Assembly: GCA_030916945.1 (NCBI GenBank)
Contig: JAUPVS010000007.1
Span: 1 to 45,756 of the forward strand
Direction: 5' to 3'
DNA from: Patescibacteria group bacterium
GTDB lineage: Bacteria; Patescibacteriota; Saccharimonadia; Saccharimonadales; JAUPVS01
Length of the DNA: 45,756 bases
The notes under the pieces were generated by a model. It saw nothing but the letters and a program-made list of their open reading frames with translations. It did no database searches and had not been told where the DNA came from. The position numbers and the translations under genes were made by a program. Positions 8,633-16,405 of the stretch are shown piece by piece (within the stretch, counting starts at the first letter, position 1; every line of letters begins with the position of its first letter).

Positions 8633-9889
8633 ATGAGTAAAAAGATGACCTTAAGCGAAGAACTAACCTGGCGTGGTTTTGTTAACCAGACTACCCTAAA
8701 AGACATCTCTAGCTTAGATGCCAAGAAACGTAGCTTCTATATGGGCTTTGATGCTTCGGCTGACTCACAGCAAGCTGGCAATCTGGCTGGCATGATGTTT
8801 GCCAAGACATTTTTGCGTCATGGCTACACTGGCTACCTGTTAGCGGGCGGCTCGACTAGTTTAATTGGTGACCCGGGCGGCAAAGACAAAGAACGACCAT
8901 TGCAGGACGAGGCTACCATTGCCCACAACGTTAAACGGGCCGGCGAACAGCTAAAGGCCATTCTAAAGGGACATGACTTCACCCTAGTTAATAATCTTGA
9001 TTGGACTAAAGATATGAGGGTGTTGCCGTTCTTACGCGATATCGGTAAGTATTTTTCGATGACACCTTTAATACAACGTGACTATATTGCCAACCGTCTG
9101 GGTGAAGGTGGGGCGGGGATTAGTTATGCCGAATTCAGCTACACCATTCTGCAGGGGTTTGATTACCTGCATCTTTATGACAATTATGGCGTCACCCTTC
9201 AGCTGGGCGGTTCGGACCAATGGGGTAACTGTTTGTCGGGTGTTGATTTAATTCGTAAAGCCCGCGGGGCCGAAGTTGACGTGCTGACACTTAACTTGGT
9301 CATTAATAAGGCGACCGGCAAAAAGTTCGGTAAAAGTGAAGCTGGCGCCGTTTGGCTTGACCCTAAGAAGACGTCGCCGACCCAATTCTACCAATTCTGG
9401 ATTAACTCCGACGACGATGGTGTCGAAGGCTACTTAAAGACCTTCACCGAGCTTGATAAAGAAGCCATCGATCGGATTATGCATCATCACAAAGAAGCGC
9501 CGCAGCTGCGCACTGCCCAAACTCAGCTAGCCAAAGAGGTGACAACGATTGTTCATGGTTCTAAAGAAACCGAACAGGCCCAAGCCGTCACCGAGTACTT
9601 GGTAGGGAAGGCGTCGATTGGTGAAGCTGGCGCCCAGGCCCTGGCCGTTATGAGACAGGAACAACCCAGCGCTCACAGCAACCCTACTGGCAGCATTGTC
9701 GATACCCTGGTTAGCACAGGTTTAGCCAGTTCCAACACCGAAGCTCGCCGTTTAATTGCTGGCAACGCCATAGCTATTAATGGGCAGAAAGTGAACCGCG
9801 AAGATTTTACGGCCGACGACTTTAAAAACGGACGTCTTTTGCTGCGCAAAGGCAAAAAATTCAAAGATACCGCTCTGGTTGAACTATAG
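8633..9889 (+). CDS. tyrS: tyrosyl-tRNA synthetase
   Basis: This 418-residue class I synthetase charges tRNA-Tyr. The Rossmann catalytic domain contains GGSDQWGN, the KFGKS form of the KMSKS loop and a C-terminal S4 RNA-binding domain (about 350-415, SNTEARRLIAGNAI). The ATP-binding segment is unusual: the family pattern FDPTADSLHIGH reads FDASADSQQAGN, so the positions of Bacillus T40, H45 and H48 are S42, Q47 and N50. Tyrosine-pocket residues such as Y36 remain. The start ATG lies 7 nt after a TATACT, suggesting a leaderless mRNA. It is the first gene of a run leading to recG and rsmD, each with its own promoter-like sequence. Confidence 0.95.
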   Translation: MSKKMTLSEELTWRGFVNQTTLKDISSLDAKKRSFYMGFDASADSQQAGNLAGMMFAKTFLRHGYTGYLLAGGSTSLIGDPGGKDKERPLQDEATIAHNVKRAGEQLKAILKGHDFTLVNNLDWTKDMRVLPFLRDIGKYFSMTPLIQRDYIANRLGEGGAGISYAEFSYTILQGFDYLHLYDNYGVTLQLGGSDQWGNCLSGVDLIRKARGAEVDVLTLNLVINKATGKKFGKSEAGAVWLDPKKTSPTQFYQFWINSDDDGVEGYLKTFTELDKEAIDRIMHHHKEAPQLRTAQTQLAKEVTTIVHGSKETEQAQAVTEYLVGKASIGEAGAQALAVMRQEQPSAHSNPTGSIVDTLVSTGLASSNTEARRLIAGNAIAINGQKVNREDFTADDFKNGRLLLRKGKKFKDTALVEL

Positions 9890-9894
9890 TCTGC

Positions 9895-9900
9895 TATACT
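9895..9900 (+). promoter_or_regulatory. extended -10 (TGC-TATACT) upstream of methyltransferase
   Basis: TGC-TATACT ends 10 nt before the ATG at 9911. No Shine-Dalgarno is visible in the gap. Confidence 0.55.
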
Positions 9901-9910
9901 GAACCACGAT

Positions 9911-10672
9911 ATGAATAAAACCAAAAAAGCCGATCAGTATAACGACCCCAGCCACAACTACCTTCATTATTGGGAAGGACGTGACTACGAAAACGCCGCC
10001 GAGGTGTTAGCTATTCAAAAATTCTTAAAAGGGAAGCATTTTAAGCATGCTATCGATATTGGCGGCGGCTATGGCCGACTAAGCGTATTACTAAGTGAAT
10101 ACGCCGACAAAGTTACTTTGGCCGAACCGTCACAACAACAACTTGATATTGCCAAAGACTTCTTAAAAGACTACCCGCAGATTGATCGTCAGCTGATGCA
10201 GGCTGATCGACTCAAATTCAAAGACAAGTCAGTTGACCTGATTATGATGATCCGGGTCATGCATCACTTGCCCGACCCATCGGCCGAGTTTGCCGAAGTT
10301 GCCCGCGCCCTAACGGACGACGGCTACTACTTGCTTGAAATCGCCAACTATACCCATGCTCAGAACCGCCTCAAGCACGCTGCCCGTCTTAAGAAGATGC
10401 CGACCCAGCCGGTTGACATCCGTTCGCCCGAACATCAGAAGGAAGAAGAAATCGCCTTTGTGAACCACAACCCCAAAACCGTTATTAAACAGTTAGCTCA
10501 TGCTGGCCTAAAAGTTGAAAAGACACTGTCGGTGTCTAACCTGCGGTCGCCAGCTCTTAAGAAGATCGTTCCCCAGAGCTTGATGCTCAAGATAGAAAAA
10601 GCCATGCAGCAACCTTTGGCGAAGTCGTATTTTGGCCCCAGTACCTTTTTGCTGGTTCGTAAAGCCCGCTAG
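9911..10672 (+). CDS. class I SAM-dependent methyltransferase, substrate unknown
   Basis: This 253-residue protein has the SAM-binding loop IDIGGGYGRL (about 48-57), an acidic post-II residue in LAEPS, and the motif IV-like MMIRVMHHLPDP followed by LTDDGYYLLEIAN, which is typical of methyltransferase family 11. The central position of a His-His-Leu stretch is common in small-molecule and lipid methyltransferases, but the substrate cannot be read from sequence. The C-terminal third (about 170-253) has no recognised motif. It lies between tyrS and recG and probably starts on its own short message. Confidence 0.85.
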   Translation: MNKTKKADQYNDPSHNYLHYWEGRDYENAAEVLAIQKFLKGKHFKHAIDIGGGYGRLSVLLSEYADKVTLAEPSQQQLDIAKDFLKDYPQIDRQLMQADRLKFKDKSVDLIMMIRVMHHLPDPSAEFAEVARALTDDGYYLLEIANYTHAQNRLKHAARLKKMPTQPVDIRSPEHQKEEEIAFVNHNPKTVIKQLAHAGLKVEKTLSVSNLRSPALKKIVPQSLMLKIEKAMQQPLAKSYFGPSTFLLVRKAR

Positions 10673-10674
10673 CC

Positions 10675-10680
10675 TATAAT
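10675..10680 (+). promoter_or_regulatory. -10 hexamer placed for leaderless recG transcript
   Basis: A perfect TATAAT ends 7 nt before the recG ATG. It overlaps the tail of the upstream gene and no Shine-Dalgarno is present. Confidence 0.6.
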
Positions 10681-10687
10681 AGGCAGT

Positions 10688-12724
10688 ATGCAACTCCACG
10701 ATAAGCTCGAGATTGTGTCGGGGGTTGGGCCGGCGCTGGCCGCCAAGTTCGCTCAACTTAACCTGTACACCATTCAGGATCTGCTGTTTTACTTTCCTCG
10801 GCGTTACGACGACTATTCAAATATCCAGCCAATCAAGGCCTTGCAGCCCGGTGTGGTGACAATTCGCGCCCAGATTAAAGATATTAAAGGGCGTTATGTC
10901 CGGCGTGGCATGCATATCACCGAAGCAGTCGCCAGCGACAGCAGTGGCAGTGTTAGGCTAACCTGGTTTAATCAACCCTATCGCGAAGATCAGACTAAAC
11001 GTGGCCAAGACTATTTTATAACCGGTACCTTTGCTATGAGCTACCAGCGGTTGGCAATCACCAACCCGTCGATTGAACTGGTCAGTGACTTTCCGGTTAG
11101 CACCGCCCGAATCGTGCCGGTCTACCGCGAAACTAAAGGACTCAAGTCCGCCCAGATTCGACGCGTTATCCGTAATGTCATACCAATGGTCGACAAACTC
11201 AACGAGAGTCTACCCGCCTGGGTGTTGAAAGAACAGGGCTTAATTGGCCGGGCTCAGGCTTTGCACCAAGTGCATTTTCCGGATGACATTAAAGATTTAG
11301 AAGAAGCCCGGGCCCGCTTAGGTTTTGAGGAGGTTTTTGAATTAACACTGGCGGCGTTGCTGAATAAATACGAAATTCTAAACACTAAAACTCTCAAGAT
11401 TCCATTTAAGGAAGCATTAGCCAAGGAGTTTGTGGGCCATTTGCCCTTTACTTTAACCGACGCCCAGCGTAAGGCTGTCTGGCAGATGTATTTAGACATG
11501 CAGAAAGCTCATCCGATGAATCGCTTGTTAGAGGGCGATGTTGGTTCTGGCAAAACTGTAGTGGCCACCATGGTAGCTCTGATGGCTATGGAGCAAGGCT
11601 TTCAGGTCGCCTTTATGGCGCCAACCGAACTATTGGCTCGCCAACACGCCGAAACCATCCACGCTCTACTTGAGCCATTAGGTTACGCTGATCAGGTTGG
11701 TTTACTGGTGGGCGGCCTAAAGCCCAATCAAAAAAAGCTGGCCCAGGAGCATATCGCCGATGGTTCGGTGCGGCTGATTGTTGGCACCCACGCCCTTATT
11801 CAAGAAAAAGTTGATATGCACAAACTTGGGTTAGTTGTTATCGACGAACAGCATCGCTTTGGTGTTGATCAGCGTAAGGCCCTCCAGAAAAAGGCTGGTC
11901 ACATGCCGCACGTTCTAAATATGACGGCTACGCCCATTCCGCGCAGCTTGGCTCTAACGCTGTACGGTGAAATGGATGTCACGGTACTAGACGCCAAGCC
12001 CAGTAACCGCCTGCCAATTAAAACTGAACTGTGTTCGCCCCACTCACGCAAGCAGCTTTACAGCAAACTAGAGGCTGAACTGAAGTCGGGCCGGCAAATG
12101 TTTGTGGTCTGTCCGCTAATCACCGACTCGGCCATGTTACAGGCTCGCTCGGCCGAGCAGGTCTATAAAGAATTTACCGAGCGTGATTTTAAACAGTTTA
12201 AGGTTGGACTACTGCACGGCAAGCAAAAAGCCGAAGACAAGAACCGGGTGATGGAACAGTTTGTGAAGCACGAGCTCGACATATTAGTGTCGACGACGGT
12301 GATTGAAGTAGGTGTTGACGTTCCCAACGCCACCGTCATGTTAATAGAAAACGCCGAACGCTTTGGTCTGGCTCAGATTCATCAGTTACGCGGTCGGGTA
12401 GGGCGCAGTCACCACCAGGGGTACTGTTACTTGATGTTAAGCGATGCCAAGGCGCCCAGCCAGCGTTTACGGGCCTTGGCTGGCAACCAAGATGGCTTCG
12501 CTTTGGCCGAACTCGACCTGGAGCTACGCGGTCCGGGCGCGATTTATGGCACCTTTCAGCACGGTCAACTAGACTTAAGAATCGCCACCCTAACAGATGT
12601 CAAGCTGATCACACGGGCGCGCCAGGCGGCCCAGGATGTTATTGATAAGGGTGAAAATTTGTTAGACTATAAGGAACTCTATGAACATGTTAATGCGCTT
12701 CGCGCCGTCACGAATTTAAACTAA
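10688..12724 (+). CDS. recG: ATP-dependent DNA helicase RecG
   Basis: This 678-residue superfamily 2 helicase regresses stalled forks and migrates Holliday junctions. It has an N-terminal helical part and OB-fold wedge (about 1-230, beginning with a helix-hairpin-helix-like GVGPALAAKF), Walker A GDVGSGKT at 283-290, the DEQH box at 386-389, motif III TATPIPR, and motif VI in the RecG-typical QIHQLRGRVGRS. The length is near the family norm. Its TAA shares one base with the ATG of the following gene, which suggests translational coupling. Confidence 0.97.
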   Translation: MQLHDKLEIVSGVGPALAAKFAQLNLYTIQDLLFYFPRRYDDYSNIQPIKALQPGVVTIRAQIKDIKGRYVRRGMHITEAVASDSSGSVRLTWFNQPYREDQTKRGQDYFITGTFAMSYQRLAITNPSIELVSDFPVSTARIVPVYRETKGLKSAQIRRVIRNVIPMVDKLNESLPAWVLKEQGLIGRAQALHQVHFPDDIKDLEEARARLGFEEVFELTLAALLNKYEILNTKTLKIPFKEALAKEFVGHLPFTLTDAQRKAVWQMYLDMQKAHPMNRLLEGDVGSGKTVVATMVALMAMEQGFQVAFMAPTELLARQHAETIHALLEPLGYADQVGLLVGGLKPNQKKLAQEHIADGSVRLIVGTHALIQEKVDMHKLGLVVIDEQHRFGVDQRKALQKKAGHMPHVLNMTATPIPRSLALTLYGEMDVTVLDAKPSNRLPIKTELCSPHSRKQLYSKLEAELKSGRQMFVVCPLITDSAMLQARSAEQVYKEFTERDFKQFKVGLLHGKQKAEDKNRVMEQFVKHELDILVSTTVIEVGVDVPNATVMLIENAERFGLAQIHQLRGRVGRSHHQGYCYLMLSDAKAPSQRLRALAGNQDGFALAELDLELRGPGAIYGTFQHGQLDLRIATLTDVKLITRARQAAQDVIDKGENLLDYKELYEHVNALRAVTNLN

Positions 12725-13545
12725 TGTATTCTGGAACAACTTTTACAAAGTATTCTGGTGCCGTGCTTGGTGCCCATCAAAAGTTTGATCGAGTGGCGCG
12801 CCGTCATCTCGAAAAAGTCGTGCCCGATAACAGTGTTTTCCCGCGTATTCGTACAATTCTGCAGTTTGAAGGGCGTAATGGTCCAGATGGCGTTAAGCTA
12901 AAAAGTCCGGCCAAGGACGAGCCCTGGCATTACTACAGCCCGTTTGATAACGACGATTCACAGTTGATTGAGCTGATTAACGACCACTACAAGAGCCTGG
13001 TAAAAGAGCTTAAGGCTGGCAACAAGGAACGCTCGGCCTTTGAGGCAGCCTGGCTAGCTCACGCCATTGTCGATGGCTTGACGCCAGCCCACCATTATCC
13101 ATACGAAGAAAAGCTGGTTGAGCTACGTGGTGGTGAGGGCATCGAAACCCGGACTACAACTAAGCAAAAGCTGGTTATGCCGGGCGACACCCGCCGCGAA
13201 AAGGTTAAGAATAACTGGAAGATGTGGGGTCCTAAAGGGCTTTTCACGGCTCATGGCATGTTCGAGATGGGCATTGCGGCAATTATCAAACCGCTCAGTT
13301 TTGGCGAAGCCGTTCCCAAGAAAGAAGATCTGGAGCGCGTTCAAGAACTGGGCGTGGCCGAGATCTTTAAACGCACCGCCCGCGAAATTGCCGTCCTGGA
13401 TATGTTCGAAAACTATCACAAGAAGGGCTGGACACCAAAGCTGGCCCGTCAGGTTCGTCAAAAGCTAGGACCACTTATTATCCAGACAATTACTTTGGCT
13501 TGGTATGCTGCTTTGGTAGATGCCAAATTGGTGAAGGTAGACTAG
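12724..13545 (+). CDS. putative zinc-dependent phospholipase C/P1 nuclease-fold protein
   Basis: I do not know a name for this 273-residue protein, but it carries a metal-ligand pattern like the trinuclear zinc site of Bacillus cereus phospholipase C (H14, D55, H69, H118, D122, H128, H142, E146). Here the matching residues are H18, D55, H69 (in PWHYY), H113-x3-D117-x5-H123 (in AHAIVDGLTPAHH) and H178-x3-E182 (in HGMFEMG). The spacing inside the two helical motifs is identical. Secreted members need a cleaved N-terminal Trp; this one has no signal peptide and no such Trp, so a cytoplasmic location or an altered third site is likely. It overlaps recG by one base (TAATG) and is followed by rsmD after 4 bases. 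Confidence 0.65.
   Translation: MYSGTTFTKYSGAVLGAHQKFDRVARRHLEKVVPDNSVFPRIRTILQFEGRNGPDGVKLKSPAKDEPWHYYSPFDNDDSQLIELINDHYKSLVKELKAGNKERSAFEAAWLAHAIVDGLTPAHHYPYEEKLVELRGGEGIETRTTTKQKLVMPGDTRREKVKNNWKMWGPKGLFTAHGMFEMGIAAIIKPLSFGEAVPKKEDLERVQELGVAEIFKRTAREIAVLDMFENYHKKGWTPKLARQVRQKLGPLIIQTITLAWYAALVDAKLVKVD
13538..13543 (+). promoter_or_regulatory. -10-like TAGACT upstream of rsmD
   Basis: TAGACT ends 6 nt before the rsmD ATG. The stretch TAGACTAG followed by a dinucleotide and ACATG is shared with the radA start, where TAGACT is also 6 nt from ATG. Confidence 0.4.
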
Positions 13546-13549
13546 ATAC

Positions 13550-14083
13550 ATGCGGGTTATTGCCGGCAGTTTAAAGGGGCGGCAGTTTAATTCTCCTGGT
13601 GGCCATCGCACCCACCCGATGAGCGAAAAAATGCGTGGCGCCATGTTTGGTGTTTTAGGTGACATTGTTGGCCTAACGGTACTTGATGCCTTTGCTGGCA
13701 GTGGTGCCCTTAGTTTTGAAGCCCTCAGTCGCGGCGCCAAAAAAGCTCTTTTACTTGATAACGACAAGACTGCCCAAGACACCATAGAAGAAAATATCAC
13801 TAAACTTGGGTTGACTGACCAATCTCGTTTTATCAAGGCCAATGCCCTCAGCTGGTCAGCTAAAAACAACGGCCAAACCTTTGATTTACTGCTTATCGAT
13901 CCACCCTACGACCGCCTGCCATTCCCTGTAATTGAACGCTTGGCACGCCATTTAGCACCGACCGGAGTGTACGTTTTATCGTGGCCGAGCCAGTATGAGC
14001 ACCCGCGCCTGCCTGGACTCGAAGTTGTCAGCAATAAACTGTATGGCGACGCCCAACTGGTTTTTTATCGGCATATCCAGTAA
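13550..14083 (+). CDS. rsmD: 16S rRNA (guanine966-N2)-methyltransferase RsmD
   Basis: This 177-residue SAM methyltransferase modifies G966 of 16S rRNA during 30S assembly. It shows the RsmD N-terminal signature MRVIAGSLKGR, the HPMSEKMRGAMFGVLG segment, the SAM loop LDAFAGSGALS (about 45-55) and the catalytic DPPY at 117-120. The length is typical. It has no clear Shine-Dalgarno and may be read from a leaderless message or by coupling to the gene 4 bases upstream. Confidence 0.95.
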   Translation: MRVIAGSLKGRQFNSPGGHRTHPMSEKMRGAMFGVLGDIVGLTVLDAFAGSGALSFEALSRGAKKALLLDNDKTAQDTIEENITKLGLTDQSRFIKANALSWSAKNNGQTFDLLLIDPPYDRLPFPVIERLARHLAPTGVYVLSWPSQYEHPRLPGLEVVSNKLYGDAQLVFYRHIQ

Positions 14084-14105
14084 AATAACGCTGTTAGCAA
14101 TCTGT

Positions 14106-14190
14106 GCGGATGTGGTGGAATTGGTAGACACGCATGCCTTAGGAGCATGTGCCGCAAGGCGTGAAGGTTCAAGTCCTTTCATCCGCACCA
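14106..14190 (+). tRNA. tRNA-Leu (anticodon UAG)
   Basis: The acceptor stem GCGGATG (14106-14112) pairs with CATCCGC, followed by discriminator A and a genome-encoded CCA (14188-14190). The anticodon arm is CATGC, loop CTTAGGA, GCATG, giving anticodon TAG, which reads CUA/CUN leucine codons. A long variable arm (TGCCGCAAGGCGT region) makes it class II, as expected for tRNA-Leu. The T arm is GGTTCAAGTCC. It is 85 nt long and immediately followed by a terminator. Confidence 0.96.
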
Positions 14191-14231
14191 AAGCAAGAAC
14201 CCCAGTCGTAGACTGTGGTTTTTTGCTTTTT
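14191..14231 (+). terminator. rho-independent terminator of tRNA-Leu
   Basis: AAGCAA (14191-14196) pairs with TTGCTT (14223-14228), and inside it ACCCCAGTC (14199-14207) pairs with GACTGTGGT (14211-14219) with one C/T mismatch and loop GTA. T runs lie on the 3' side. It begins directly after CCA, so the tRNA 3' end is set by processing. Confidence 0.85.
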
Positions 14232-14272
14232 GAGGTGTAAGACGCGAAGTGATTAAAACATTCTTAACTTTA

Positions 14273-14301
14273 TTGGTATCTCGAAATTGAGTGGTTATGA
14301 T
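14273..14301 (+). promoter_or_regulatory. promoter of the small coiled-coil gene
   Basis: TTGGTA (14273-14278), a 17-nt spacer and TATGAT (14296-14301) form a well spaced promoter. The -10 ends 7 nt before the ATG at 14309, consistent with a leaderless transcript. Confidence 0.6.
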
Positions 14302-14308
14302 AACAATT

Positions 14309-14602
14309 ATGAAGACCGCAAAATCTATAACCCACGAAGATCTGTATCAAATGATCCAGAAAAACTCAAAGGAAATCCAAGATATTGCAAGTCTTCTTAA
14401 AGATTTTATTGACATGGTGAGTGAACGTTTCGACGCCCTTGAGAAGCGTGTAGCAGTCCGGGATATTCAGTTTGAGAAACATATTGAACGTTTCGACCAT
14501 ATGCAGTTAAGACAGCAGAACGCCGACTCTAAAGTTACCCACGTCGAAAAATTTCTATCTCGTAAACGCTACCTACCACAGCTCAAACCGGTGACCGAAT
14601 AG
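14309..14602 (+). CDS. small coiled-coil protein of unknown function
   Basis: This protein of about 97 residues is highly charged. Residues 10-80 are predicted to be almost entirely helical with heptad-like Ile/Leu spacing (EDLYQMIQKNSKEIQDI and later FDALEKRV), followed by a basic C-terminus (SRKRYLPQLKP). I chose the ATG at 14309 rather than the GTG at 14291 or ATG at 14297, because those lie inside or before the predicted -10. There is no signal peptide or membrane segment. It is a single-gene unit between the tRNA-Leu terminator and hisS. The function is unknown; oligomerisation through the coiled coil is likely. Confidence 0.7.
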   Translation: MKTAKSITHEDLYQMIQKNSKEIQDIASLLKDFIDMVSERFDALEKRVAVRDIQFEKHIERFDHMQLRQQNADSKVTHVEKFLSRKRYLPQLKPVTE

Positions 14603-14630
14603 TCTACTTTCTGCTACAATTACCATAATC

Positions 14631-15917
14631 ATGTCACTATCAACCCAACCCTATAAAGGTGCACGCGATTTCTACCCAGAGGATAAGCGGATTCAGAAGT
14701 ATATGTTTAATACTATGCGTCGCGTCGTCGAACGCTTTGGCTACGAAGAGTACGATGCGCCAATCTTAGAATCTTTAGACCTTTATGCTGCCAAAAGTGG
14801 CGAGGAAATTGTCAACGAACAAACCTATACTTTTACGGATCGCGGTGATCGTAAAGTGGCTATTCGACCAGAAATGACCCCTTCTGTCAGCCGTATGGTG
14901 GCGGCTAAACGCCAGGAACTGGCCTACCCATTAAGGTGGTATTCGATTCCTAATTTATGGCGCTACGAACGACCGCAACGCGGCCGTTTGCGCGAACACT
15001 GGCAACTCAATGTCGATGTCTTTGGGTTGAGCGGTCTAGAAGCCGAGCACGAACTAATTTTGGTGGCCGACGGAATTCTGCAGGAATTTGGCGCCAAGCG
15101 CTCTAGTTATGTTATTAAGCTGAATAGTCGAAAACTGATGGATCACATTTTTGATGCCTACTTGGGACTTAATAAGTCACGGGCGCACGATGCCGCTAAG
15201 TTGATTGATCGTATGCACAAAACCGAGCCGGCTAAGTTTAAGGCCGACCTAGAAGATATAATCCAGAACCAAGAAACCGCCCAAAAATTAATGGAATTAC
15301 TAAAGGCTAAGGCGATTACCGACCTACCATTAATTCTGCAAAAACATCCTTCGGTTAGTGAGCTGGCCAGTTTACAGGAGCTACTAAAGTCATCCGGCTT
15401 ATCAAACACGGTTTTTGACATAACGCTGATGCGCGGTTTTGACTACTATACCGACATTGTTTTTGAAGTCTTTGACACCCACCCTGACAACAACCGTTCG
15501 ATGTTTGGTGGCGGTCGTTATGACGGTTTGGTAGCATTATTTGGTGTTGAACCAGTGCCAACAGTCGGCTTTGGGATGGGTGATGTAACCTTGCAGAACT
15601 TCTTAGAAACACACAAGCTGCTACCGGTTAACGCGCCAGAAACCGATATTTACGTTGTTCTAATGGGAGATGTTTACGTCCCGGCCCAGCCGCTAATCAA
15701 TGAATTGCGTCAATTTGGTCTTAATGTGGCCGTTGATACGACTGGTCGTAAGACCGACAAACAGATCAAAGCAGCTGATAAAAAGGGTGTTGCTTACGTG
15801 GTCTTTATTGGCGAGGCCGAACTAGAAAACGGTGAGTTGACCATTAAAGAGCTGGATACTGGCAAGAGTCAAACCGTAAAACCTAAAGCCGCCGCCAAAC
15901 TAGTAAAAAGTAAATAG
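14631..15917 (+). CDS. hisS: histidyl-tRNA synthetase
   Basis: This 428-residue class II synthetase charges tRNA-His. Motif 1 is GARDFYPEDKRI onward. Motif 2 is WRYERPQRGRLREHWQLN. The histidine-binding loop is GFDYYTDIVFEVF and motif 3 is the GGGRYDGL region. The C-terminal anticodon-binding domain (about 335-428) follows. The length fits bacterial HisRS. TGC-TACAAT (14615-14620) ends 10 nt before the ATG, and a second hexamer CATAAT is closer; there is no Shine-Dalgarno. The next gene begins one base after the stop. Confidence 0.96.
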   Translation: MSLSTQPYKGARDFYPEDKRIQKYMFNTMRRVVERFGYEEYDAPILESLDLYAAKSGEEIVNEQTYTFTDRGDRKVAIRPEMTPSVSRMVAAKRQELAYPLRWYSIPNLWRYERPQRGRLREHWQLNVDVFGLSGLEAEHELILVADGILQEFGAKRSSYVIKLNSRKLMDHIFDAYLGLNKSRAHDAAKLIDRMHKTEPAKFKADLEDIIQNQETAQKLMELLKAKAITDLPLILQKHPSVSELASLQELLKSSGLSNTVFDITLMRGFDYYTDIVFEVFDTHPDNNRSMFGGGRYDGLVALFGVEPVPTVGFGMGDVTLQNFLETHKLLPVNAPETDIYVVLMGDVYVPAQPLINELRQFGLNVAVDTTGRKTDKQIKAADKKGVAYVVFIGEAELENGELTIKELDTGKSQTVKPKAAAKLVKSK

Positions 15918-16364
15918 ATGACAGCGACTAATCATGTTGTTTTTGGTGCCTTAGTGGCCACGGTTGTCCAAAATCCAGTAATTGCCATACCAGTGGCGCT
16001 GGCCTCACATTATGCACTCGATGCACTGCCACATTTTGACTACCCAGTAAAAGGTCATCATAGTTTGCGCTTTTTTATTTGGCTGGCGATTGACTGTGGT
16101 ATTGCCGCCAGTATTTTGGCCAGTATTTTGTTGTTGCAACCAGCCAATGCCGGCTTAATGATTGCTTGTGGTATAGCCGCCGCCAGCCCGGATTTAATGT
16201 GGTTGTATTACACGATTTACAAGCATGGGGAAGATAAGGACAACTGGCCTTTATTTGTAAAATGGCACGCCGCCGTGCAGCGCCATACCGGACCCAAGTT
16301 GTGGCCACTCGAATTAAGCTGGTTGGCTGCTATGGGTGGGCTGCTACTAGTGCGAGCCGCCTAG
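15918..16364 (+). CDS. small integral membrane protein, YdjM/DUF457-like
   Basis: This 148-residue protein is mostly hydrophobic with about four membrane segments. It begins with TNHVVFGALVA and has SHYALDALPHFDYP, so H6, H35, D39 and H44 could bind a metal. This arrangement resembles the YdjM/DUF457 family annotated as membrane-bound putative metal-dependent hydrolases; the match is by eye only. It directly follows the hisS stop, so it is probably co-transcribed, but a functional link with hisS is not implied. Confidence 0.6.
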   Translation: MTATNHVVFGALVATVVQNPVIAIPVALASHYALDALPHFDYPVKGHHSLRFFIWLAIDCGIAASILASILLLQPANAGLMIACGIAAASPDLMWLYYTIYKHGEDKDNWPLFVKWHAAVQRHTGPKLWPLELSWLAAMGGLLLVRAA

Positions 16365-16391
16365 GCGCTGGAAACACCTTTAGAATTCTGG

Positions 16392-16397
16392 TATAGT
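16392..16397 (+). promoter_or_regulatory. extended -10 (TGG-TATAGT) of tig
   Basis: TGG-TATAGT ends 8 nt before the ATG at 16406. No Shine-Dalgarno is visible. Confidence 0.6.
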
Positions 16398-16405
16398 TGA
16401 AAGTC

